From NCBI GenBank assembly GCA_018817805.1, contig JAHITC010000041.1:1-34388 (forward strand): DNA of 34,388 nt. Reading direction: 5' to 3'. This DNA comes from Patescibacteria group bacterium. Its GTDB lineage: Bacteria; Patescibacteriota; Kazan-3B-28; UBA10110. Positions 10,495 through 19,238 of the stretch are shown here, in pieces. A program made the translations under genes and the position numbers. Numbering within the stretch: the stretch's first letter is position 1; every line of letters begins with the position of its first letter. The notes under the pieces were generated by a model that searched no databases, was not told the origin of the DNA, and was given only the letters and a program-made list of their open reading frames with translations.

Positions 10495-12519
10495 TTGCCG
10501 TTAAGATTTGTCTGTAACGTAATTTTGGTGCTACTTATCTTAGGTAGTCCAAGCGTAGTTTTGTCTGCTGATTTGCCACCGACAGATGGAGGCAGGTTGG
10601 TAAAGTGGTCTCAGCAAAAAGATATAACCAGTAAAAAGGTAATTATCTTTGTTCATGGTTTGTATTTTGCAGATTCTTCCATGGGCAATATAGAGTATAC
10701 ATCTGCTGAAACTAAGTTTGCTTTAAAAATGGATAACTTGGATTATCTGGGAAAAGAAAAATTCAAGAATCCTACTTCACATCTGGCAAAGTTCTATTTG
10801 TATGAATATGATCCTCGTCAGAACGTTCCTAAGATTGCCGAAGATTTAGCACAGGCGATTAGAAATAATCCATCTTTCAACAACAACGAGATCGCCATTA
10901 TTGGCCACAGTGAAGGTGGGCTAGTGTTGTGGGAGCTAACTCAAAAATATCCCAACTTAATTAAGGGAGGAATTTGTTTGGGCGCCCCCATAATGTCTAC
11001 TCCATTGGTGCACAAGGAAGTGCGTGATGGAGCTGTTAAAAAAGTTTTTCAGCACAGTGGAGAATTACTTATTCCAAAATTTGATGCCTTAGGTAAAGGT
11101 AGCGAACATTTGGAATTCCATCGTAAGATGCCATTTCAGACGCAAGGAAATCTATATTTCTTTGCTGGGTCCATTAAGATTTCGCGCCTTCCTTTGCCAC
11201 AATGGGTAACGGGTAGAATCAAACATTATGTTGATATTCTGGATGTAATGTTTGCGGCCGGAAAGAACTTTTTTACTGGCATGGAAGACAATCGTCAATT
11301 TTGCGAATTGCTGGCTGATATTATCCAAAAGTCCGATTGGTCGGCGAATGGAAAGTGGGATCATGCTAGTGATGGTTTAGTCCCAATTTCATCGGCATTG
11401 GCAGGAGCTATAAAGGAAGATGAACACCACAGGGTTTTCTTAGACTATGATCATTCTGAATTAATGTCTGGCAAAGACGACTTTAATCTAGACAGAGTAA
11501 CTTTAGATATTCTGGATCAAATTATAAGTCTTATGCCACAAGCAGAAGTGGGTGATCTGGATATTCCACAGCTTCCAGATTTATCTAGGATTATTATGTC
11601 GGAGAGTCCTCTGAAGAGGACAAGGTTTGCGTATGTTTCAATGGGCAAGATCCATTTAACAGATGCTAACTGGCAAAGAGATTATGTAGTGCCAGTAGAA
11701 GGGGTATGTAGTGCGCCGGAATTTAATTCTAAGAAACTGGGTATGACATTTACACTTGATTATAAAGACAACAGTAATATTTTTCTTTTCGATGAAAAAA
11801 GATTCTGCACTATTACCAATGACAACCAGAGTAGAAGCTCTAGTTTTTCACCTAATGGTGGGTGGCTTACTTATCAAAGCGGAAACGGGCTGGTGGTGCA
11901 TAATCTAAAATCGGATAAATCACGCGTGATTGTGAAAGGAGTTAATCTTGCATCTCCGCCGATTTGGGTAGCAGAGTGGTTAACTGGTAAAGTTTATTTT
12001 ACTCACCGTAATCAGGAAGGCAAAATAGATATTTATTGTGTTAGTCCGAGATGGAGAAAGGCAAGAGATATTACAAAACTTCAGCCAATAATTCGTGATA
12101 GTGGTGTGCCACATATCGTGAGAGGTTATCTAGGGGGGATTATATCCACTCAAAGCGAGTGGGACAGTAGCAATAACCTGGTTGGCCAACGTGCACATTT
12201 CATTTCAGGTGCACTTAAAGGGCGCTATTCTATCGAGACAAGAGTTACTGATCAGAGTGGGGGCATAACTATCGATGGGAATATGTTTAACAAACAGATC
12301 CTTATTGAAACCAACCAAGCGCTTAGATTTGAGTCGGTGTTGTTAGACAAAGATTATCTTCAAATTTATCTAGTAGATAGGGAAATTGGCCAGTCTCCAA
12401 GCATTTACCGATTTGATTATTTCTTGATGAATTCTGGGGAGAGTGCAACTTTTGAGACAGTTTTAAGCGAAGTTGTCTCAAATGCTTCAGAGTTAGATAT
12501 AAACGTGCTCGCCGATTAA
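10495..12519 (+). CDS. Secreted alpha/beta hydrolase (PGAP1/lipase-like) with C-terminal beta-propeller-like region
   Basis: TTG start; signal peptide MPLRFVCNVILVLLILGSPSVVLSA; VIIFVHGLYF and IAIIGHSEGGLV (GxSxG); C-terminal half has TolB/PD40-like strands (SSSFSPNGGWLTYQSGNGLVVHNL). Confidence 0.6.
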   Translation: MPLRFVCNVILVLLILGSPSVVLSADLPPTDGGRLVKWSQQKDITSKKVIIFVHGLYFADSSMGNIEYTSAETKFALKMDNLDYLGKEKFKNPTSHLAKFYLYEYDPRQNVPKIAEDLAQAIRNNPSFNNNEIAIIGHSEGGLVLWELTQKYPNLIKGGICLGAPIMSTPLVHKEVRDGAVKKVFQHSGELLIPKFDALGKGSEHLEFHRKMPFQTQGNLYFFAGSIKISRLPLPQWVTGRIKHYVDILDVMFAAGKNFFTGMEDNRQFCELLADIIQKSDWSANGKWDHASDGLVPISSALAGAIKEDEHHRVFLDYDHSELMSGKDDFNLDRVTLDILDQIISLMPQAEVGDLDIPQLPDLSRIIMSESPLKRTRFAYVSMGKIHLTDANWQRDYVVPVEGVCSAPEFNSKKLGMTFTLDYKDNSNIFLFDEKRFCTITNDNQSRSSSFSPNGGWLTYQSGNGLVVHNLKSDKSRVIVKGVNLASPPIWVAEWLTGKVYFTHRNQEGKIDIYCVSPRWRKARDITKLQPIIRDSGVPHIVRGYLGGIISTQSEWDSSNNLVGQRAHFISGALKGRYSIETRVTDQSGGITIDGNMFNKQILIETNQALRFESVLLDKDYLQIYLVDREIGQSPSIYRFDYFLMNSGESATFETVLSEVVSNASELDINVLAD

Positions 12520-12536
12520 TCGGCCAGTTTTTCTTT
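12511..12536 (+). terminator. Intrinsic terminator overlapping the end of the hydrolase gene
   Basis: GCCGA-TTAA-TCGGC perfect stem, then cagTTTTTCTTT; the loop contains the TAA stop codon (12517-12519). Confidence 0.7.
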
Positions 12537-12551
12537 ACTAATAGCAGCTTT

Positions 12552-12579
12552 TTGCTTTATGATGATTGTGCTGTACATT
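12552..12579 (+). promoter_or_regulatory. Putative promoter for the 119-aa orphan ORF
   Basis: TTGCTT (12552-12557) - N16 - TACATT (12574-12579). Confidence 0.4.
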
Positions 12580-12611
12580 ACTAAACCAATTTTTTCTGCA
12601 AGGAGAGAGAA

Positions 12612-12971
12612 GTGAGTAAAAATTCTCATAAGGTCCATCGTCTGATTCATAAGGCAATTAAAGCGTGCAATAGTAATGGGGCTGAACAAGACCATTTGTT
12701 TACTGGTCGTTTTACTCTATCAAGCGAGGAGACAGGGAAGTTGTTGGCGAAGTATTCGGAACTATGTAATGGTTCTGAATATCCCGAGGAAGTTACAACA
12801 TTTCTGAAGGAAAAACTGCCACGCTTAGTAGAGGTGCAAAAGTCGGGATCAAAGGTGAGGTTTGTACCTGTAAAAGGTTTTAGGGGTAAAATTCTGGAGT
12901 TTTTGGAAGAACTACCAGAGAAGCAACCACCTCCTGTTTTGTCGGAGAACACACGACCTTTATTTGGATAA
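12612..12971 (+). CDS. Hypothetical protein (119 aa)
   Basis: GTG start preceded by strong SD AAGGAGAGAG; terminator follows. Confidence 0.6.
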   Translation: MSKNSHKVHRLIHKAIKACNSNGAEQDHLFTGRFTLSSEETGKLLAKYSELCNGSEYPEEVTTFLKEKLPRLVEVQKSGSKVRFVPVKGFRGKILEFLEELPEKQPPPVLSENTRPLFG

Positions 12972-12990
12972 AATCTAGCAGCAGACTACC

Positions 12991-13018
12991 AGCGGCCCTT
13001 TTAGGGTCGCTTTCTTTT
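12991..13018 (+). terminator. Intrinsic terminator
   Basis: AGCGGCCCT-TTT-AGGGTCGCT stem, then TTTCTTTT. Confidence 0.8.
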
Positions 13019-13032
13019 GAAATATAAGATTC

Positions 13033-13061
13033 TTGCTTCTAGGGCAGGTTTTTGTTATCAT
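13033..13061 (+). promoter_or_regulatory. Promoter of rplS
   Basis: TTGCTT - N17 - TATCAT, 25 nt upstream of the rplS ATG. Confidence 0.65.
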
Positions 13062-13086
13062 ATCAAGGTAAGATTTCAGAGGAATT

Positions 13087-13665
13087 ATGATAGACACTTT
13101 AGCTAAAACTAAGAAGAGCAATTTACCAGAGGTACATCCAGGAGATGTGGTTCGTGTTCACCAAAAAATTAAAGAAGGTGTTAAGGAAAGAATCCAGGTA
13201 TTCGAAGGCATCATTATTAAAACTCATGGTAAAGTTGGTCCTAATGCTACTTTTACGGTGCGTAAGATTGCCTCTGGAGTAGGGGTAGAACGGACATATC
13301 AGTTGCAGTCGCCGTTAATTACTAAAATTGAATTTAAGAAGGGTTCGAAGGTTAATCGAGCCAAGCTTTATTATCTGCGTAATTTGTCTGGAAAAGCCCT
13401 TAAGATGAAAGAAAAGAAGATAGATAAGACGCTTTGGGAGTTGGTGGCTAAAACTGACTCAGAAGAAGCTACTGAAGAACATATAGAAGAGGCAATTCAA
13501 GCTGCTGCTCAGAAAGAAGACGAGCAGGTGACTGGAGCTAGTGAAGAAGCAGAACAAGATAAGGTAGATGAAGTAAAAGCAGAAGTTGTGAATCAATCAG
13601 ATGATGATACAGTGAAGGAGGGTGATCAAGAAAGTGAAAAAGACGATTCCAAAGCCCAATCTTAA
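13087..13665 (+). CDS. rplS: 50S ribosomal protein L19 with long acidic C-terminal extension
   Basis: HPGDVVRVHQKIKEG...RIQVFEGIIIKTHG...FTVRKIASGVGVERTYQLQSPLITKIEF; C-term EEATEEHIEEAIQAAAQKEDEQ...; SD AGAGGA. Confidence 0.97.
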   Translation: MIDTLAKTKKSNLPEVHPGDVVRVHQKIKEGVKERIQVFEGIIIKTHGKVGPNATFTVRKIASGVGVERTYQLQSPLITKIEFKKGSKVNRAKLYYLRNLSGKALKMKEKKIDKTLWELVAKTDSEEATEEHIEEAIQAAAQKEDEQVTGASEEAEQDKVDEVKAEVVNQSDDDTVKEGDQESEKDDSKAQS

Positions 13666-14320
13666 GTTAGAAAAAGAACTCCGCCGAGAGGGATATTTGT
13701 TGGTGGCTGGAGTTGATGAGGCGGGCAGAGGGGCATGGGCGGGACCTGTAGTAGCGGCTGCGGTAATTTTGCCATTGATTAGTCGTTATTATGGGATTAA
13801 CGATTCTAAGCTTTTAACTTCCAACCAAAGAGAAGAAATTCTCCTTAAGATTTATGAGGTAGCTTTAGATATTGGAGTTGGCATTGTCGAAAACGAAGAG
13901 CTGGATATGATGGGAGTTGGCCAGGCAAGCTATTTGGCGATGCGCAGAGCTGTTGATAATCTAACTATTAAGCCAAACTTTGTTTTAGTTGATGGGTTTA
14001 AAGTAGGTTTTTCAGGAGTTTCATCTTGGGGGATCATTGACGGGGACAGAAAGTCGGTTTCTATTGCGGCAGCTTCAATTGTAGCCAAGGTAGCCAGAGA
14101 TAGAATGATGGAAGATATTGATAAACGAGATCCGCGTTATGGTTTTTGTACAAATAAAGGATATGGCACTGCTTTTCATCAAGGAAGAATTGTTGAGCAA
14201 GGTGTTTGTGAGTGGCATCGCAGAAGTTTTAAGCCCATCCAGGCACACTGTGCGAAGCAGGCTAATTTAGAAATATCCTCTAAAATGGCAATTGACGCAG
14301 TAACCCACATTGGCGTATAA
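13622..14320 (+). CDS. rnhB: Ribonuclease HII
   Basis: VAGVDEAGRGAWAGPVVAAAVIL; DGDRKSVSIAAASIVAKVARDRMM. Overlaps the rplS 3' end; SD AAGGAGG abuts the GTG at 13622, so the alternative GTG at 13634 is possible. Confidence 0.96.
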   Translation: MIKKVKKTIPKPNLKLEKELRREGYLLVAGVDEAGRGAWAGPVVAAAVILPLISRYYGINDSKLLTSNQREEILLKIYEVALDIGVGIVENEELDMMGVGQASYLAMRRAVDNLTIKPNFVLVDGFKVGFSGVSSWGIIDGDRKSVSIAAASIVAKVARDRMMEDIDKRDPRYGFCTNKGYGTAFHQGRIVEQGVCEWHRRSFKPIQAHCAKQANLEISSKMAIDAVTHIGV

Positions 14321-14321
14321 T
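14292..14321 (+). promoter_or_regulatory. Promoter of nusA
   Basis: TTGACG (14292-14297) - N18 - TATAAT (14316-14321), overlapping the rnhB stop codon. Confidence 0.75.
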
Positions 14322-14329
14322 CTAATTAG

Positions 14330-14353
14330 AAAAGTGGGTTTACCCACTTTTTT
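14330..14353 (+). terminator. Terminator-like hairpin in the nusA leader / after rnhB
   Basis: AAAAGTGGG-TTTA-CCCACTTTT followed by TT (run of six T), immediately downstream of the predicted nusA transcription start. Confidence 0.75.
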
Positions 14354-14369
14354 AAAAAGGTAAGGAAAT

Positions 14370-15641
14370 ATGGATACATCACAATTTATGTCAGCAATCT
14401 CACAGATTGCAGAAGAAAAAGGCATTTCTAAGGAAGTAATCCTAGAGGTGGTAGAAGCGGCTTTAGCAGCAGCTTATCGGAAGGATTTTGGCCAAAAAGA
14501 GCAGATTATTGTGGCTAAAATTGATCCAGAAACCGAGAAAACTCGTGTTTTTGTGGTACATCAAGTAGTTGAAACAGTTGAAGACCCGATTAAAGAGATT
14601 TCTCTTAAAGATGCCAAGAAAATTGATAAAAAAGCCAAGATTGACGGTGAAATTATGGAAGAAGTTTTTCCGCCTGCTGAATATGGCAGAGTGGCAGCCC
14701 AAACAGCTAAACAGGTGATTTTACAACGTTTACGGGAGGCTGAGAGAGACATTGTATTTAAGGAATATAAAGAGAAGGAGGGCCAGTTAATCCCAGGGAC
14801 TGTTCAACGGATAGAAGGTGAGGTGGTAATGATAGATATTGGTAAAACCTCTGGTATCTTGTTTCCCTCTGAACAATCTAAGTCCGATAGATATTATTCG
14901 GGTCAAAGGTTTAAAGTTTTTGTATTAGAAGCTCAGTCGAGTGGCAAAGACCCGCAGGTAATTGTATCGCGAGCTCATCCAGAGATGATTCGTAAATTGT
15001 TTGAAATGGAAGTGCCAGAGATTACATCTGGGAGTGTAGAGATTAAAGCTATTGCTAGGGAAGCCGGTGTTCGCTCGAAAGTAGCGGTAATCTCTAATCA
15101 GAAATCGATTGATCCGGTAGGTTCTTTGGTTGGTCGGCGCGGGGTAAGAGTGCAAGCAGTAATGGCAGAAATTGGCGAAGAAAAAATTGATATTGTGCTT
15201 TGGGATGAAGATCCTCAACAGTTTATTATTAATGCGCTAGCTCCAGCCAAGGTCGATGAAGTCGAGCTAGATAGTGGAAATCGGGTTGCTAAAATTAAAG
15301 TTGCCAACGATCAACTTTCACTAGCTATCGGTAGGGCTGGTCAAAATGTTCGCTTAGCTAGCAAATTGACTGGTTGGCAGATTGAAGTAGACAAAGAAGG
15401 TATGCCACCTGTCGAAGCCAATCCTAATGAAGAGTCTGTTGATGTCGTCGAAGCAGAGACAGCTGAAACTAGCCCAGAAGAGAATAAGAAAACTAATAGA
15501 GCTGAACCAACTGATAAAGAGGTAGTCACACCTGAGGTGGAGCCAACTAAAACCAGTGCGGATCCGAGCATAGAAACTAAGTCGGAATCGGGGGATAATG
15601 TAGTAGAGGAAGATAAGCCCGAGACGCCGCCAGAAAATTAA
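14370..15641 (+). CDS. nusA: Transcription termination/antitermination factor NusA with acidic C-terminal tail
   Basis: N-terminal NusA domain (ALAAAYRKDFG), S1 domain (IPGTVQRIEGEVVMIDIG), KH domains (DPVGSLVGRRGVRVQAVMAEIGEEKIDIVLWDEDP; AIGRAGQNVRLASKLTGWQIEV). Confidence 0.97.
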   Translation: MDTSQFMSAISQIAEEKGISKEVILEVVEAALAAAYRKDFGQKEQIIVAKIDPETEKTRVFVVHQVVETVEDPIKEISLKDAKKIDKKAKIDGEIMEEVFPPAEYGRVAAQTAKQVILQRLREAERDIVFKEYKEKEGQLIPGTVQRIEGEVVMIDIGKTSGILFPSEQSKSDRYYSGQRFKVFVLEAQSSGKDPQVIVSRAHPEMIRKLFEMEVPEITSGSVEIKAIAREAGVRSKVAVISNQKSIDPVGSLVGRRGVRVQAVMAEIGEEKIDIVLWDEDPQQFIINALAPAKVDEVELDSGNRVAKIKVANDQLSLAIGRAGQNVRLASKLTGWQIEVDKEGMPPVEANPNEESVDVVEAETAETSPEENKKTNRAEPTDKEVVTPEVEPTKTSADPSIETKSESGDNVVEEDKPETPPEN

Positions 15642-15650
15642 ATTAATTTC

Positions 15651-18131
15651 ATGAACGGCTACAATTATTTAGACAAATTTACTACCAACGCTAAAAAAGT
15701 ACTGACTAACGCGCAAAAGGTTGCTCGTGAATTAAGTGCAGCTCATTTGGGCACCGAGCATTTGCTACTAGCGATGTTAAACGTTAAAAGCGGATCGGCT
15801 TACGAGATCTTAGGCAGTCTAGGGGTAAGCTCTGAAAAAGCTGATATTATTGTTAGCCTGTCGCGGAAGAAAGATGGCGGAGGAAAAATTGGGTTAACTG
15901 TTGGCGCTAGAAGATTAGTCGAAACAGCAGTTTTAATTGCCGCCCAATATGGTAGTTATTATATTGGTACGGAGCATCTTTTGATGGCAATGGTGCAAGA
16001 TCAAGCAGGTGATGCTGCGCGCATTATTAGAGAGCTGGGCATCGACACTAGTGAGATTGCCAAAATAACTTTAGATATTATCAAAGCTAGCACCGATGAA
16101 GGTGCAGGAACTGCAGGAGGACAGACGGGTCGAGCCAAGGCGGCCAATAAATCAACCACTCCTATTTTAGACAGTTACAGTATAGATTTAACTGCTTTGG
16201 CTAAAGAAGGGAAGATTGACCCAATCGTTGGTCGTGATAAAGAAATTCAGAGAATGATACAAATTCTTAATCGTAGAACCAAGAATAATCCTGTATTAAT
16301 TGGCGAGCCAGGCATAGGTAAAACAGCTATCGTTGAAGGGTTAGCTATGAAGGTGGTAGCAAAAGATGTGCCACCCAACTTAATGGATAAGAGGATTATG
16401 GTTTTAAGTCCTTCGGTTATGGTGGCTGGTACTAAATATCGTGGAGAGTTTGAAGAACGTATTAACCAAGTAGTAGCAGAGGTAACAAAAGCAAAAGACG
16501 TAGTATTATTTATCGATGAACTACATACTCTCGTTGGGGCTGGTAGTGCCGAAGGTAGTTTAGATGCTGCTAATATTTTAAAACCAGCTTTAGCCAGGGG
16601 AGATCTGCAATTAATTGGAGCGACTACTACTGATGAGTATCGCAAGCATATCGAAAAAGATGCGGCGCTCGAAAGACGCTTTCAATCTATTACAGTGAAA
16701 GAACCCACTGCAGAAGAAACTGTCGGAATCCTAATGGGTATTAAAAAGAAATACGAAGAATATCATAAGGTTGTTATTCTAACAGAAGCTATCGAAGCAG
16801 CAGTTAATTTATCAGTACGATATATTAATGATCGTTTCTTGCCTGACAAAGCGATTGACCTTATTGATGAGGCAGCATCAGCAGTACGGATTATGGCAGG
16901 GTTAGCTCAGCCTAAAGTTGCTGATGAGCGTGGACAGTTGGAGAAACTAGTTCGCAAAAAAGAGCTAGCTGTTGAGAAACAGAATTATGAAGAGGCTGCA
17001 AAAATTAGAGCTCAAGAATTGAAGCTAAAGAAAAAAATAGAAGCTGTTCAAAAAGAAGATAGCAGTGGGGATAGAGCTACTTGGCCAAAAGTAACAGTGC
17101 CAGAAATTGCAAAGATTGTTTCGCTCTGGACGAATATCCCTGTCGGAGAGTTGGCTAGCGAAGAAATTAAGAATTTAAATAATCTTAAAAAGGCGTTACA
17201 GACAAGAATTATTGGTCAGAACGAAGCTATTGAAGCGATTACATCTTCAATTCAAAGATCAAGAGTTCAAATTGGAAATCCTGATCGACCAATGGGTTCG
17301 TTTATGTTCTTGGGACCTACTGGCGTTGGCAAAACTGAGTTAGCTAAGGTTTTAGCTGAAGAAGTTTTCCAAGACAGAGATGCTTTGGTGCGAATTGATA
17401 TGAGTGAGTTTATGGAGAAGCACAATGTTTCTCGATTAGTGGGTGCTCCTGCTGGATACGTTGGGTATGAAGAAGGTGGCAAACTTACCGAATCGATTCG
17501 TAGAAAACCATATGCTGTGGTGTTGCTTGATGAAGTCGAAAAAGCACATCCAGATGTAATGAATATCTTGCTCCAAATATTAGAGGATGGTTTTTTAACT
17601 GACGCTAAAGGTAAAAAAGTTTCATTCAAGAATACAGTAGTAATTCTAACTTCTAATATTGGTACTGGTTTAATGAACAAGCAGGCTAAGCTAGGTTTTT
17701 CCGCTAGTGATAAAAAAGACGAGGATGCCTACGAAGCTTCGAAAGAAAAAGTATTGGATGGTTTGAAAAAGAGTTTTCGGCCAGAGTTTATTAATCGGAT
17801 CGATAAGATTATTGTCTTTAGACCTCTTATTAAAGAAGACATTCGCCAAATTGTAGATTTACAACTAAAGCAACTATCGCAAAGATTAGCTAAGCAAAAA
17901 ATTAATTTAGAAATTAGTTCTGGGGCTAGAGATTTAATAGCTGAACAGGGATTTGACCCAGAAAGTGGAGCTAGACCAGTAAGAAGAGTAATTCAGAATG
18001 CCATAGAAGACTCTCTTGCAGAAGGAATTCTAAAGGGTAGATTTAGTAAGAATTCAATAGTCAAAATTGAGAAACAGGGAAGCAAGATATTTTTGCACAG
18101 TGCTGACGAGGCAAAACCAGCTCGAAAATAG
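15651..18131 (+). CDS. clpC: ATP-dependent Clp protease ATP-binding subunit ClpC
   Basis: Clp_N repeats, two Walker A motifs ([18 protein letters not shown]), UVR-like middle domain ([22 protein letters not shown]). Confidence 0.96.
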   Translation: MNGYNYLDKFTTNAKKVLTNAQKVARELSAAHLGTEHLLLAMLNVKSGSAYEILGSLGVSSEKADIIVSLSRKKDGGGKIGLTVGARRLVETAVLIAAQYGSYYIGTEHLLMAMVQDQAGDAARIIRELGIDTSEIAKITLDIIKASTDEGAGTAGGQTGRAKAANKSTTPILDSYSIDLTALAKEGKIDPIVGRDKEIQRMIQILNRRTKNNPVLIGEPGIGKTAIVEGLAMKVVAKDVPPNLMDKRIMVLSPSVMVAGTKYRGEFEERINQVVAEVTKAKDVVLFIDELHTLVGAGSAEGSLDAANILKPALARGDLQLIGATTTDEYRKHIEKDAALERRFQSITVKEPTAEETVGILMGIKKKYEEYHKVVILTEAIEAAVNLSVRYINDRFLPDKAIDLIDEAASAVRIMAGLAQPKVADERGQLEKLVRKKELAVEKQNYEEAAKIRAQELKLKKKIEAVQKEDSSGDRATWPKVTVPEIAKIVSLWTNIPVGELASEEIKNLNNLKKALQTRIIGQNEAIEAITSSIQRSRVQIGNPDRPMGSFMFLGPTGVGKTELAKVLAEEVFQDRDALVRIDMSEFMEKHNVSRLVGAPAGYVGYEEGGKLTESIRRKPYAVVLLDEVEKAHPDVMNILLQILEDGFLTDAKGKKVSFKNTVVILTSNIGTGLMNKQAKLGFSASDKKDEDAYEASKEKVLDGLKKSFRPEFINRIDKIIVFRPLIKEDIRQIVDLQLKQLSQRLAKQKINLEISSGARDLIAEQGFDPESGARPVRRVIQNAIEDSLAEGILKGRFSKNSIVKIEKQGSKIFLHSADEAKPARK

Positions 18132-18185
18132 TGCTACTTAACAAATTAGCATAGGGATTTATCTTATTATTTATTTTTTATCACA

Positions 18186-19163
18186 ATGTCATTTTGGCAA
18201 ATTTTTGGTGTAATTTTAGTTGCCTTATTACTGGCGTATTTTTTCTTAGCACGCAAGTCGCTAGAAATCAAAACGTCAGATTTTGTAGTAACTATTCTAG
18301 GTGTTGTAGTAGGGCTTTCGATTGGGGCTCTGCTTTCTTTACCGCTAGCGAGATTAAGCTATCCATTCGGCCAATGGCTTCCGCTGGCTGTAAACATTTT
18401 TACCGTGGCAGTTATTACCACTTATTTCTATAACAAACGAGATGCTGCTACTAAATCGGTTACAACCTTTTTTACCTCTTTGTTAAATACAGCGCTAAAA
18501 AAAGATTGGCGAGAAGTTATTCCGACAGTTGGTTCAAGCGGTGCTAATGAAATTATTATCGACACATCTTCCATTATCGATGGTCGAATTTTAGAAATCG
18601 TGCGACTTGGGTTTATAAACGAGCAACTGGTAGTTCCCAAGTTTATATTAAAAGAATTACAGGGCATTGCTGATAGTGCCAATGACTTACGTCGTAGCCG
18701 TGGCAGAAGGGGGCTCGATGTTTTGAGTGAGCTAAAGAAAGAACGAGGCGTGACAGTAAAAATCTTAGATAGTGATTTTCCATCTGAAGTTGATGTAGAT
18801 GCTAAGATAATTAAATTAGCTAAAAAGCTTAAAGCTAAGTTAATGACGGTTGATTACAATCTTAATCGGGTAGCTCAGATTCAGAATATAGTTGTTTTAA
18901 ATGTTAATGAGCTTAATAATGCTCTGCGGCCTGTGGTTTTACCTGGTGAGACTTTAAACATTAAATTAGTACAGGGCGGTAAAGATAGAGACCAAGGAGT
19001 AGGGTATCTAGACGACGGCACGATGGTAGTGGTGGAGGGAGGACATCGCTTAATTGGCAAAGAAGTTGAAGTATCTGTTACGCGTATCTTCCAAACAATT
19101 GCTGGCAAGATGATCTTTGCTGTACCTCAAGAGAATAAGGTCCTTGAGCATCAAGAGAGCTAA
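18186..19163 (+). CDS. PIN/TRAM domain membrane protein (YacL-like)
   Basis: N-terminal TM helices, PIN domain (IIIDTSSIIDGRILEIVRLGF...LMTVDYNLNRVA), C-terminal TRAM (EVSVTRIFQTIAGKMIFA). Confidence 0.85.
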   Translation: MSFWQIFGVILVALLLAYFFLARKSLEIKTSDFVVTILGVVVGLSIGALLSLPLARLSYPFGQWLPLAVNIFTVAVITTYFYNKRDAATKSVTTFFTSLLNTALKKDWREVIPTVGSSGANEIIIDTSSIIDGRILEIVRLGFINEQLVVPKFILKELQGIADSANDLRRSRGRRGLDVLSELKKERGVTVKILDSDFPSEVDVDAKIIKLAKKLKAKLMTVDYNLNRVAQIQNIVVLNVNELNNALRPVVLPGETLNIKLVQGGKDRDQGVGYLDDGTMVVVEGGHRLIGKEVEVSVTRIFQTIAGKMIFAVPQENKVLEHQES

Positions 19164-19189
19164 CTATTAGGGAAGGTAGCAGCTATGCC

Positions 19190-19218
19190 TTGACGAAAGG
19201 GCTGGTTTGTGGTATAAT
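19190..19218 (+). promoter_or_regulatory. Strong sigma70-type promoter
   Basis: TTGACG (19190-19195) - N17 - TATAAT (19213-19218). Confidence 0.8.
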
Positions 19219-19238
19219 TAAGAGATTGCTATCTTATT

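Noticed and set aside
17267-17680. 137-aa minus-strand ORF within clpC
   Set aside because: Antisense to conserved clpC sequence
18194-18433. 79-aa plus-strand ORF in an alternative frame of the PIN/TRAM gene
   Set aside because: Overlaps the N-terminal TM coding region of a clear gene; no own start signals
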